Shown here one piece after another: positions 1 through 8,077 of a stretch of DNA of 20,199 bases. Source of the stretch: DATFKA01 sp042095835 (lineage in GTDB: Bacteria; Bacteroidota; Bacteroidia; Chitinophagales; Saprospiraceae). The position numbers and the translations under genes were made by a program. The notes beneath the pieces were generated by a model. It did not search any database and was not told the DNA's origin. It saw only the letters and a list, made by a program, of their open reading frames with translations. The stretch lies in assembly GCA_042095835.1 (NCBI GenBank), contig JBELML010000119.1, positions 1 through 20,199 on the forward strand, read 5' to 3'. Position 1 is the stretch's first letter, and each line of letters begins with the position of its first letter.

Positions 1-217
1 GGGCGGCAAAAGAACAAGTAAAGATGTTTAATTTATTATTGACTCATTCCTTAGTTAGACAGAGAAAGACCCATTTATGGTTGGCTATTTCCCCTTTTTT
101 TAAACGGTATAGGTCTTATTTATGGTGTTTAGTATAGATACCAGATGGCTACATTTTTCCTTCCAATCTAAATTTTTTATTTTCAATTCACATCAATAGA
201 TTTAAAACCAAGACCAC

Positions 218-1141
218 ATGCTGCAACTAGGATTCGTCACCGCCATTTTACCCGAACTATCGCTTGAAGAAGTACTAGCCTTTGCCGCCCAAACGGGCTA
301 CGACTGTATAGAAGTCATGTGTTGGCCAGCAGGTCAAGCGGAGCGTCGCTACGCTGGTGTAACGCATATTGATGTGACCAATTTTGGGGAGCAGGATGCT
401 CAAGAAGTCCGCGATTTAGCAGACGCCTACGGTGTGCAGATCAGTGGATTAGGTTACTATCCTAATCCGCTATGTCCGGATGAAGAAGAAGCCAAAGTAT
501 ATGTGGAGCATATCCGAAAAGTGATCCATGCGGCTCACCTTTTGGGGGTCAAGCAGATGAATACCTTCATTGGAAAAGATTGGAGGAAAACAGTAGAAGA
601 TAACTGGCCTCGGTTTATGAAGACTTGGCCACCCATTATCCAATATGCAGAGGAACAGGATGTAAAAGTGGCCATAGAAAACTGTCCGATGTACTTTACC
701 AACGACGAATATCCTGGTGGAAAGAATCTAGCTACTACACCCACTATTTGGCGGCAGATGTTCGCAGACATCCCAAGTGATCACTTTGGTCTGAACTATG
801 ACCCTTCCCACATGATCTGGCAGATGATGGACTACCTCAAGCCGATGCGGGAATTTACCCATAAACTATTTCACATTCATGCAAAAGATGTACGCTTAGA
901 CCGCTACCGACTCGATGAAGTAGGCATCTTGGCTACACCTAGCAAATTTCATACACCAAAGCTACCTGGTATGGGAGATGTAGACTGGAGTAAATTCCTT
1001 TCGGTGCTTACGGAGGTAGGCTATCGTGGCCCCGTCTGTGTAGAGGTAGAAGATCGGGCCTACGAAGGCAACCTAGCCGATCGCAAGGCTTCTTTGATTC
1101 AGAGTCATACCTATTTGCGGCAGTTTATTCCGAAGATTTAA
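218..1141 (+). CDS. Sugar phosphate isomerase/epimerase-like TIM-barrel protein
   Basis: The 307-residue protein has the xylose isomerase-like/AP endonuclease 2 TIM-barrel pattern. Candidate divalent-metal ligands sit at the expected strand ends: E154 (in AIENCP), D195 and H198 (in NYDPSH), H221 (in HIHAKD) and E276 (in CVEVED). The family isomerises or epimerises sugars, sugar phosphates or inositol derivatives; the substrate cannot be read from the sequence. The protein starts directly with the first barrel strand (LQLGFVTAILPE) and has no signal peptide, so it is probably cytoplasmic. The ATG at 218 has no Shine-Dalgarno sequence, as is usual in Bacteroidota. The gene stands alone: the next gene is convergent, and no sugar transporter or dehydrogenase lies beside it. 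Family assignment is firm, substrate unknown. Confidence 0.88.
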   Translation: MLQLGFVTAILPELSLEEVLAFAAQTGYDCIEVMCWPAGQAERRYAGVTHIDVTNFGEQDAQEVRDLADAYGVQISGLGYYPNPLCPDEEEAKVYVEHIRKVIHAAHLLGVKQMNTFIGKDWRKTVEDNWPRFMKTWPPIIQYAEEQDVKVAIENCPMYFTNDEYPGGKNLATTPTIWRQMFADIPSDHFGLNYDPSHMIWQMMDYLKPMREFTHKLFHIHAKDVRLDRYRLDEVGILATPSKFHTPKLPGMGDVDWSKFLSVLTEVGYRGPVCVEVEDRAYEGNLADRKASLIQSHTYLRQFIPKI

Positions 1142-1256
1142 TGCGGCACTAGATATATTCTGATTTTTTATTGGAGAAGCTCAAATTGACAATTGAAGCC
1201 CCAATCGTTTATAGGATAACTGTCTTTTTGCCGAATTGCCCACCTTTTTTGCCCTA

Positions 1257-1320
1257 GCGTCCTGTAGGGACGCCATTTAGGAAGAACAATGATATGATAT
1301 CGGCGTGCCTTTAGGTACGC
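1257..1320. repeat. Pair of short hairpin repeats in a convergent gap
   Basis: Two related hairpins lie in the gap between convergent genes. The first has arms GCGTCC (1257-1262) and GGACGC (1268-1273). The second has arms GCGTGCC (1303-1309) and GGTACGC (1314-1320) around a TTTA loop, with one G-U pair in the plus-strand RNA. Both begin GCGT and end ACGC, and are followed by similar bases (CATTTAG and AATGTATG), so they look like two copies of one unit. They are more GC-rich than their surroundings. A dispersed intergenic palindromic (REP-like) repeat is my inference; neither copy has a U-tract, so they are not typical terminators. Confidence 0.45.
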
Positions 1321-1328
1321 AATGTATG

Positions 1329-1931
1329 CTACCGCTTCAACAAACCCACCAATCTTAGATTCAGATAGTCTCTGATCAATTCGCTAATGTGATACTGCTC
1401 GTCGGAAAAAATGCTAGGATTAGTGACCACTTGTATGATGAATAGTTTGTCGATATGGCCTAACAAATCGATAGATACCGCATTGTAGAGTCCTTCCTCT
1501 ATGCCTTTTTGGTAGAGGTTTTTTAGTAGATCGACGTAGAGGTCTGTAAACTGATCAATTAGAGTCCAGGCCTGTGGATAGTGCAGTTTTATATGCTGTA
1601 GAAAGGAAAAAGATATATCTGAGACACCTTCTGCAAAGGCTTCAACGAGGCTGGTGTACAAGTCCGTCGTGTCCAAATCTTTTTGACTCAACTGCAAGAC
1701 ATCGGTAGTGAGTTGATTGATCCTAGTAGCGCAGCAAGCCTCTAATATCTCCTCTTTACTACCAAAATACTCGTAGATGGTAGACTTGCTGGTACCAGCT
1801 AGCTTGGCAATATCATCGATCTTGAGCTGTTCGAGATCTTCGTATTGGATACGCACCAATAAAGCCTTGAGCCAGGTCTGCACTTTTGGCGTAATCGGTT
1901 TGCGCTTCCTTGCTATAGATTTTCTGCCCAT
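1329..1931 (-). CDS. TetR/AcrR-family transcriptional regulator
   Basis: The 200-residue protein has a typical TetR N-terminal DNA-binding region: helix-turn-helix at about residues 38-66, with DIAKLAGTSKSTIYEYFGSKEEIL matching the family pattern (the T-x-Y-x-Y/F-F-x-S/N-K-E core is clear). A lysine/arginine-rich tail precedes it (residues 3-16). The remaining 130 residues are helical and variable, as expected for the ligand-binding and dimer domain. The gene is divergent from the alkane monooxygenase gene at 2079, and a 34-bp inverted repeat at 2022-2055 lies between them. Repression of alkB, possibly relieved by an alkane- or fatty-acid-like ligand, is inferred from this arrangement. Start ATG at 1931. 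The 3' end faces the gene at 218. Confidence 0.92.
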   Translation of the reverse strand: MGRKSIARKRKPITPKVQTWLKALLVRIQYEDLEQLKIDDIAKLAGTSKSTIYEYFGSKEEILEACCATRINQLTTDVLQLSQKDLDTTDLYTSLVEAFAEGVSDISFSFLQHIKLHYPQAWTLIDQFTDLYVDLLKNLYQKGIEEGLYNAVSIDLLGHIDKLFIIQVVTNPSIFSDEQYHISELIRDYLNLRLVGLLKR

Positions 1932-2006
1932 CGATGAGATTTAATCAACTGTTACGTAAAAGTAGTATAAAATGGGGCCTTTCCTGGGCTAGTTGCGCAG
2001 AGATTA

Positions 2007-2055
2007 TTTGGTAATTAGAATAAATCGAACTATAATTGTATTAATAGTTCGATTT
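2007..2055 (+). promoter_or_regulatory. Predicted alkB promoter with overlapping TetR-type operator
   Basis: A 12-bp inverted repeat has arms AAATCGAACTAT (2022-2033) and ATAGTTCGATTT (2044-2055), perfect and separated by 10 bp. A -33-like TTTG (2007-2010) is followed after 20 bp by TATAATTG (2031-2038), one base off the Bacteroidota -7 consensus TAnnTTTG. The left arm enters the -7 box and the right arm falls near the expected transcription start, so a bound dimer should block the promoter. That the neighbouring TetR protein binds here is inferred. Confidence 0.65.
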
Positions 2056-2078
2056 TAAACGATATCAATCCTTTCGAA

Positions 2079-3116
2079 ATGGGAAAAATCAAATACTTCG
2101 CAGCATTCATTATACCAGTTTTAGCTATAGTTAGCTTTAATTTAACAGGTGTTTTTGCCTATCTCGGTTTGTTTGTCCTGTATATAGTAGTGCCTGTATT
2201 AGAGCAGCTTATCCCTCAGGATGCTTATAATCTAGAAGAAACCGAAGTGGAACTCGCCAAAGAAGATATTTACTTTGATATTGTCCTATACCTCATGGTT
2301 GCCTTGCAGGTTGTGGCCATCTTTGTCTTTTTACAGAGCTTGGCTGATCCGGCCTTGACCAATTCTGATACCATAGCCAGGATTCTCACAATGGGTACCG
2401 TTTTAGGCGCTGTCGGCATCAATGTTGGCCATGAATTAGGTCATAAAACGGGCAACAGCTTGAAGCAGTTTTTTGCACAGCTGGTATTGGCAACGTCGGT
2501 GCAAAATCACTTTATTCCTTATCACAATAGTGGGCATCATAGAGATATTGGTACGCCTAAAGATTTGTCTTCCGCCAAAAAGGGGGATAATTTTTACTTA
2601 TTTGCCCTCAAGTCTCAAATAGGCGGTTATTTCAAAACCTGGAATCTGGAAGCCAAACGACTAAAAGCCCAAGGCAAGAACCCTTTACACAATCCCATGA
2701 TTGTTTATACGCTGCTCCCAATCGTGCTTTTAGGGCTGATCTACTTTAGCTTTGGCCTACAAATCGCGATCTACTATTTATTAGCAGCCATCTATGGCAT
2801 TTCTATCTTAGAAGCGCAAAATTATTTTTCTCATTACGGCCTCCGACGCCAACAACTACCCAATGGTCGCTACGAGCGCGTCAACGCCCGACATTCCTGG
2901 AATTCCAATCACATCGTAGGTAGAGTACTGTTGTTTGAGTTGACGCGTCACTCTGATCACCACCATCATGGGGCCAAGCCCTATCAGGTTTTAGAGTCCA
3001 AAGAGGAGAGTCCGCTTTTGCCCTATGGATACCCGGCCATGTTGTTACTTTCATACTTTCCGTTTTTATTTAAACCCATTATGGCGCGGCAGTTGGCGGT
3101 TTATGGAGTGGAGTAG
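2079..3116 (+). CDS. alkB: AlkB-type alkane 1-monooxygenase
   Basis: Integral-membrane non-haem di-iron hydroxylase of the AlkB family, which oxidises the terminal methyl of alkanes with O2 and electrons from rubredoxin. The histidine boxes are present in order: HELGHK (118-123), HNSGHH (149-154), the NYxxHYG signature as NYFSHYG (248-254), and RHSDHHHH (290-297). Hydrophobic segments lie near residues 6-40, 66-88, 98-116, 207-245 and 317-335. Length (345) is somewhat shorter than Pseudomonas AlkB (about 400), as in many Bacteroidota homologues. Two usually acidic positions differ: the residue before the second box is Tyr148 (usually Glu in EHxxGHH), and Ser251 replaces the Glu of NYxEHYG. 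No rubredoxin gene is in the window. The start is ATG at 2079, 24 bp after the operator-like repeat. A related hydroxylase with another lipid substrate is possible. Confidence 0.88.
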   Translation: MGKIKYFAAFIIPVLAIVSFNLTGVFAYLGLFVLYIVVPVLEQLIPQDAYNLEETEVELAKEDIYFDIVLYLMVALQVVAIFVFLQSLADPALTNSDTIARILTMGTVLGAVGINVGHELGHKTGNSLKQFFAQLVLATSVQNHFIPYHNSGHHRDIGTPKDLSSAKKGDNFYLFALKSQIGGYFKTWNLEAKRLKAQGKNPLHNPMIVYTLLPIVLLGLIYFSFGLQIAIYYLLAAIYGISILEAQNYFSHYGLRRQQLPNGRYERVNARHSWNSNHIVGRVLLFELTRHSDHHHHGAKPYQVLESKEESPLLPYGYPAMLLLSYFPFLFKPIMARQLAVYGVE

Positions 3117-3178
3117 TATATAGAAAAAAACTCCTGATATATCCTTTTTACAGATACTTGGCTTTGTTATTATATTGA

Positions 3179-3883
3179 ATGATAAAGTCATCATCTATGC
3201 AAAAACTAAAATCCTTCTTCTCCAACCCTTGGGCGATCACCATCATCTCTAGTACCATAGGTGTGTACATGGGCATTTTTTCAAACAACTATTTTGAGAC
3301 GAGAAGTGAAAAGCGTGATGCGCGTGAGCTATACTCGGCCATTCAAGAGGAGATGACTTTTAATTGCGAAGCGCTCATGGAATGGGATAGTGTAGCCAAT
3401 CATGCCTATGCTTTTTTTAATGATTTTTTCCCGTATATCGATGAGGAGGAAGATGGCTTGAAAATGACTGTTGAGCAAATGCAACAAATTCAGCAAAAGT
3501 ATCCTGATGATTTCCTGATTGAGGACTCCACATTGCTCCGTAAAGATACTTTCCTATATGCGATGGAAGTGACGCTGCAGCTCAATTCGCGCCTTCTCCT
3601 TTTGCCACATAAAGATCAGGCATGGAATAGCTTAAGAGAGAACGCGTATTCCAAGTATATCGATTTTACTTGTAAATCCACTTTAGACGAGTTTTATAGT
3701 TTCCATGATCTTTCCAATCGCTATCGCTCCAATTGGGTCAATATGCTACTAGAAAGCCTTTTCCAGGCGGACGATGATTTTGAACGGCGTTTGATGCGTA
3801 ATTTAGAGTTTGAAATCGCAATAAATAGCTTACTATTAGAGTTTTGCTCTAAAAGAGGCGAGTGGCAAGAATGCATCAAATAG
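3179..3883 (+). CDS. Uncharacterised protein with one N-terminal membrane segment
   Basis: I do not recognise this 234-residue protein. It has one hydrophobic segment (about residues 18-34, WAITIISSTIGVYMGIF), followed by a charged stretch (TRSEKRDARELYSAIQEEM) that reads as a helix, possibly a coiled coil. The rest is mainly helical and acidic, without conserved catalytic motifs that I can see. The layout (short N-terminus, one helix, then a soluble helical domain) resembles small Bacteroidota membrane-anchored proteins of the DUF6090 type, but I cannot confirm that. The start is ATG at 3179; a second ATG at 3197 would remove six residues. It lies 62 bp after alkB and 114 bp before the tail sheath gene on the same strand; shared transcription is possible but unsupported. 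Confidence 0.7.
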   Translation: MIKSSSMQKLKSFFSNPWAITIISSTIGVYMGIFSNNYFETRSEKRDARELYSAIQEEMTFNCEALMEWDSVANHAYAFFNDFFPYIDEEEDGLKMTVEQMQQIQQKYPDDFLIEDSTLLRKDTFLYAMEVTLQLNSRLLLLPHKDQAWNSLRENAYSKYIDFTCKSTLDEFYSFHDLSNRYRSNWVNMLLESLFQADDDFERRLMRNLEFEIAINSLLLEFCSKRGEWQECIK

Positions 3884-3997
3884 CTAACAATTGGAAATTG
3901 GCTATTATCGGAGCCTTACTAATAATACGAATCTAGAGTTAAACATACGCTAAGGCTTGATTCACCTCAACTGTTTTTATTATCAAAAAAATACACC

Positions 3998-5566
3998 ATG
4001 CCCACCAATTTCAAAACACCTGGCGTCTATATCGAAGAAACTAGCGCCTTTCCCCACAGTATTGTCCAAGTAGCTACGGCTATTCCAGCTTTTATTGGGT
4101 ATACTCCAAAGGCAACATACGAAGGCAAATCGTATTTATTTAAACCGGTAAAGATTAACTCCTTTACCGAGTTTCAAGCCTTTTTTATGTACCCCGATCT
4201 TCCTCCACCTAGTGAGCAGACTATCCAGTATTCACCTTCTTATTATATCCAGGAACAGAGCAAGGCACCGGAAGTAGGGGATTTTTACCAGCTAAATGGG
4301 TCGATTTATACCCTTGAGCCAGATCCTAATACGATTTATTATCTCTACAATAGTATTCGACTTTTTTATGAAAATGGGGGAGCAGAAGCTTATATCGTGT
4401 CGGTAGGAACCTATGGTGCACCAAGTCAACAGGCAGTGGAACCTGGAGGCCGCCTGATCAATCCTAATGTAAAATTAGCTGATCTCAGGAAAGGTTTGGA
4501 GGAACTCAAAAAGGTGATCGATACTACAATGTATATCTTCCCAGAAGCTACGCTCTTAAGCACAGAGGAGAACAGCACTTTGATGCAAGAGACACTCCTG
4601 CAAGCGGATGATGGCAGAACATCGATGGCCATTTTTGATGTGATTGGAGGGCGTGCTCCAAACCCGATTTTATGGCCCGATGATATCCAAATTTTCCGAG
4701 ATAGTACAGGAAACATTGGTTTGTCATTTGGCGCAGCCTATTATCCCTATTTAAAAACTACGGTGACCTCAATTGATGAGATTAGCTATCTCAACCTCAA
4801 TGGGGGAGATGTGAAATCTTTTGTACCGATTCTTAATCCTCCCGCTCATCCCAATGTGGCAGCTGGCAAGCTATTAAAAGGTATTGTTGAAGGGAACGAG
4901 CATACCACTGTACAAAATAACCAAGCTCTAATCGTAGCGAGTAGCACCTACAAACACATAATGGATATCCTGCTGGAGAAGATCAATATTTTACCTCCAA
5001 GTGCTGCAATGGCGGGCATTTACAATCTCTTAGATAGTAGCAGAGGAGTATGGATAGCACCAGCGAATATTTCGCCCATCGGAGTTTCTGGCCTAAGCAT
5101 CCTTTTAAATGACCAAGAACAAGCCAAGCTTAATGTTGATCCGATAAGTGGAAAATCAATCAATGTTTTGCGATCCTTCACCGGACGAGGCATTATGGTT
5201 TGGGGAGCCCGCACTTTAGCTGGGAATAGTCAAGATTGGAGATATATCAATGTCCGTAGAATGGTAACTATGATAGAGCAAAGTATCCAATTAGGTCTAA
5301 GATCGTATATTTTTTCACCTAATGACGCGAATACTTGGGTTGTTGTGAAAGCAGCGGTAGAAGGCTTTCTTACCAATATTTGGCGACAAGGCGCACTACT
5401 AGGTGCCAAAACCTCAGATGCATTTAGTGTGCGTATAGGTCTGGGAGAGACCATGACAGCACAGGATGTTCTAGAAGGTAGAATGCGGCTGACTGTTGCA
5501 TTAGCGATATTGCGTCCTGCAGAATTTATCATCCTAGAGATAGAGCAAGAAATGGCAGCCGAGTGA
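3998..5566 (+). CDS. Contractile tail sheath protein (phage/eCIS type), orphan
   Basis: A complete 522-residue tail sheath protein. In phage tails and extracellular contractile injection systems, sheath subunits surround the tube and contract to drive it through a membrane. The N-terminus carries the family hallmark TPGVYIEE (7-14), followed by AIPAFIGYT. The C-terminal sheath domain is clear at about 414-518: WRYINVRRM, an IEQSI helix, FSPNDANTW, FLTNIWRQGALLG, the TMTAQDVLEGR segment and the final LRPAEFIILEI strand. There is no internal stop or frameshift. No tube, baseplate, spike, AAA+ ATPase or tape-measure gene lies beside it: upstream is an unknown membrane-anchored gene, and downstream the SNF2 gene is convergent with a 4-bp gap. 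Its partners, if any, must be elsewhere in the genome. Start ATG at 3998, no Shine-Dalgarno sequence. Confidence 0.92.
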   Translation: MPTNFKTPGVYIEETSAFPHSIVQVATAIPAFIGYTPKATYEGKSYLFKPVKINSFTEFQAFFMYPDLPPPSEQTIQYSPSYYIQEQSKAPEVGDFYQLNGSIYTLEPDPNTIYYLYNSIRLFYENGGAEAYIVSVGTYGAPSQQAVEPGGRLINPNVKLADLRKGLEELKKVIDTTMYIFPEATLLSTEENSTLMQETLLQADDGRTSMAIFDVIGGRAPNPILWPDDIQIFRDSTGNIGLSFGAAYYPYLKTTVTSIDEISYLNLNGGDVKSFVPILNPPAHPNVAAGKLLKGIVEGNEHTTVQNNQALIVASSTYKHIMDILLEKINILPPSAAMAGIYNLLDSSRGVWIAPANISPIGVSGLSILLNDQEQAKLNVDPISGKSINVLRSFTGRGIMVWGARTLAGNSQDWRYINVRRMVTMIEQSIQLGLRSYIFSPNDANTWVVVKAAVEGFLTNIWRQGALLGAKTSDAFSVRIGLGETMTAQDVLEGRMRLTVALAILRPAEFIILEIEQEMAAE

Positions 5567-5570
5567 TCCT

Positions 5571-8048
5571 TTACTTCAAGCTGCTCAATAAACCCGAAAA
5601 TAACTTCATTGCATTTTGCACTACTTGTTCACTCTCGACAGGGAGCTTTATATAAGTCTGCCCACTTTTTTCATCCTTTTCGGTGATTTGCTGGACAAGT
5701 TGCTCTGTAGCAGCAGGATCACTTAGCGTTTGGCTAAGTTGAGTCAAAAAACTCATGCCGGTCTGAACTAAATCTGTGGCTTTTGCCCCTGTTTGTGATC
5801 TGGGTTCCTGCTCTGGTTGGCCATTTGTGCTTTGCTGATTGATCTCGCTGGGTTCGGCCGTATGCTCTTCTTCCCACCAATCCTCGCTAAAAGGCTCTGA
5901 ACTCACTTCTGGCTCGGCCACATCAGGTATTATCTCAAAGTCTTCATCGCTTTGTGCCTCCACCTGTTTTTGAGGGATGTCTCCTTCAAGTTGTACTGCT
6001 TGCAGGCTTTCCATGAAGTCTTTGAATTTTTTCTCACTCATAAAGACTTGATCTTCGCCTGTATCCAGGATGGCTTCGGCAAGGCTTGACTTGAATTTGA
6101 GTCTTTGGACCATTTGATGTTCAATAGTGCCCTCTGAGATGAGGTTGATTACCTGCACAGGGTTTTCTTGCCCTAGGCGATAAATTCTACCTATCCGTTG
6201 CTCAAGTACAGCGGGATTCCAGGGCAAGTCCAAATTAATCACTAGAGAAGCAGACTGTAGGTTCAGTCCTACGCCACCAGCATCCGTAGAGAGGAAGACA
6301 CGACAATGCTCCTCCTTCCTAAAGCGATCGAGCAATGCTCCTCTTTTGTTGCCCGGTATACCTCCATGCAAATAAGCGAAGTCGATCTCTCTTTTCTCCA
6401 GGTCTGCGGCGACAAGACGAGTCATGCGCTCCCATTGACTAAAAATGACCACTTTATTCTTTGGTTCAACTAATTGTTCTTCGAGTATATAAAAAAGCTC
6501 GGATATTTTTGTGTCATGCCGTGTCTGCTGATCTAGAATATAGGTACTGTCGCAAGACATGCGCATACTGTTCATAGAAATCATCAATCGATTTCGGTCC
6601 CGTTCATTTAAAAAACCGAGTCGTACCCACTTAGAAACCAATTGGGCAACATCACTTTTGTAGGAGTCGTGCAGCTCTCTTTGTTTGGGAGTCATGGGTA
6701 CGAGCAGATTCTTATCCATCCGAGTTGGCATCTGCATCCGTACATTGAGCTTACGGCGCCTAATCATCACATCTTGTAGATTGGTATTGATTTCATCTAG
6801 ATGACGATAGCCTCTTAATGCTCCTTTTTCATCAATTGCTCTATGACGGTCTAATAGCTGCCACAAAGGACCAAGTTTATACTGATCAATAAACTGCATG
6901 ATGGAATAGAGGTCTTCAATCTTATTCTCGAGTGGCGTGCCTGTAAGTGCTAAACGATAGGGACTTTGTAGTCGCTTAACGGCATAAGCGATTTGGGTAT
7001 TCCAATTTTTGATCCGTTGTGCTTCGTCCAGTATAATAAAATCGGGATTGCTTTTGTTGATATAAGCACGATCTCTAACCACTATGTTGTAAGTGAGAAT
7101 TTTGTAAAAGGCGCTGTTCTCATATTGTGGGATCCGCTTGTGCATTGGCCCCTCAATAACATGAACGCTGGTGTCGGTGAACTTTTCAATCTCTGCTTTC
7201 CATTGATATTTTAGTGAGGTGGGACAAACGATATAAACCCGTTCGATTTTCAGCTCTTTCTTATACAATTCTGCGGTAGCGATCGCCTGGATAGTTTTCC
7301 CCAGCCCCATCTCGTCAGCCATTAAGCAAGCGCCTGCTTTGAAGGCAAATGCAACACCTTGCTTTTGATAAGGGAAGAGCTTGGTTTTTAAAAGCTGATC
7401 CAGCTGGTCGGGTTGCTTTTTATACTGCTCAATTATTTTAGCTCTTGATTGATCTGCTCGTTTTTGTATGATAAAATCTAAAGCATCTGGATAACATCTG
7501 AAGTCAGGACTAATCTCCCTAGCTTGTTGTAAAAATTGATCGAATTCAAGCCAAGCATCTGGATGAAGTATATGATCTTGATCAAAGTATTGTTTGGCTA
7601 GATCTGCTAGTTGCTCTTGGCATTGAGTGCCTATGCGTAGCCTTAAGCGTCGAGTTTTCCCATATTCCAAATAGACCGAACTATAGTGTCTAGGAGGAAT
7701 CGCTTTCTTGAAATACTGTTTATTACCGTGGGTATTCTTCAGTTTATGTAAAGTCCACTCAATATGCTTACAAGTACCTAGTGTATTGGTTTTGAAGTCA
7801 TAACAGGAACAAAAATTATCACCTACTTCAGTACCACGGATGGCCACTCGATAGGTGTTTTTGTTTTCAGGATTAATGACCTTAAAATCAGACCAAACTT
7901 TATGATTGCCTAAGTTTTCTAAAGCATAGGTTTGCTTTTCTCCAAATTGCTTTCGAAGACTTGTCTGCCAAGCACGAATACTTAAATCATGTGGCTGTTT
8001 ATAGTAGCTTACCTTCTTCTTCTTTGTGCTTCTTTTCTTTTTTGCCAT
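5571..8048 (-). CDS. SNF2-family DNA-dependent ATPase with SWIM zinc finger
   Basis: An 825-residue Swi2/Snf2 ATPase, which would translocate on double-stranded DNA to remodel bound proteins. In order: a basic N-terminus (MAKKKRSTKKKK), a SWIM zinc finger (C80, C82, C93, H95), helicase lobe 1 with Walker A DEMGLGKT (245-252), DEAQ box (341-344) and LTGTP (368-372), lobe 2 with VIFSQWERM (534-542), STDAGGVGLNLQ (587-598) and QRIGRIYRLGQ (617-627), then an acidic low-complexity linker (about 690-755) and a helical tail. The frame is open to 8219, but I chose ATG 8048: family-like sequence begins there, and a perfect -7 box lies at 8070-8077, inside the possible extension. It is convergent with the sheath gene. 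The target process (repair, replication or transcription) is not evident. Confidence 0.93.
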   Translation of the reverse strand: MAKKKRSTKKKKVSYYKQPHDLSIRAWQTSLRKQFGEKQTYALENLGNHKVWSDFKVINPENKNTYRVAIRGTEVGDNFCSCYDFKTNTLGTCKHIEWTLHKLKNTHGNKQYFKKAIPPRHYSSVYLEYGKTRRLRLRIGTQCQEQLADLAKQYFDQDHILHPDAWLEFDQFLQQAREISPDFRCYPDALDFIIQKRADQSRAKIIEQYKKQPDQLDQLLKTKLFPYQKQGVAFAFKAGACLMADEMGLGKTIQAIATAELYKKELKIERVYIVCPTSLKYQWKAEIEKFTDTSVHVIEGPMHKRIPQYENSAFYKILTYNIVVRDRAYINKSNPDFIILDEAQRIKNWNTQIAYAVKRLQSPYRLALTGTPLENKIEDLYSIMQFIDQYKLGPLWQLLDRHRAIDEKGALRGYRHLDEINTNLQDVMIRRRKLNVRMQMPTRMDKNLLVPMTPKQRELHDSYKSDVAQLVSKWVRLGFLNERDRNRLMISMNSMRMSCDSTYILDQQTRHDTKISELFYILEEQLVEPKNKVVIFSQWERMTRLVAADLEKREIDFAYLHGGIPGNKRGALLDRFRKEEHCRVFLSTDAGGVGLNLQSASLVINLDLPWNPAVLEQRIGRIYRLGQENPVQVINLISEGTIEHQMVQRLKFKSSLAEAILDTGEDQVFMSEKKFKDFMESLQAVQLEGDIPQKQVEAQSDEDFEIIPDVAEPEVSSEPFSEDWWEEEHTAEPSEINQQSTNGQPEQEPRSQTGAKATDLVQTGMSFLTQLSQTLSDPAATEQLVQQITEKDEKSGQTYIKLPVESEQVVQNAMKLFSGLLSSLK

Positions 8049-8069
8049 AATCTTGTTTCTATTCGAGTT

Positions 8070-8077
8070 CAAAAATA
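8070..8077 (-). promoter_or_regulatory. Predicted -7 box of the SNF2 gene
   Basis: On the minus strand the bases read TATTTTTG, a perfect match to the Bacteroidota -7 element TAnnTTTG, 21 bp before the ATG at 8048. The expected transcript would begin about 15 nt before that ATG, which argues against the longer open frame to 8219. I see no good -33 TTG at the usual distance, so this is a partial promoter match. Confidence 0.45.

Noticed and set aside
3..136. Open frame from the left edge (frame 3, about 44 codons) that could be the 3' end of a gene
   Set aside because: The sequence is AT-rich with no recognisable domain and no upstream context; an open frame this short is expected by chance.
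4426..5532. Three leftward open frames inside the tail sheath gene
   Set aside because: They lie wholly within a well-supported gene and show no protein-like features of their own.
3179..8048. Sheath, membrane-anchored protein and SNF2 ATPase as one undescribed defence or injection system
   Set aside because: The SNF2 gene is convergent with the sheath gene, there is no effector, tube or nuclease, and nothing in the sequence joins the genes beyond closeness.
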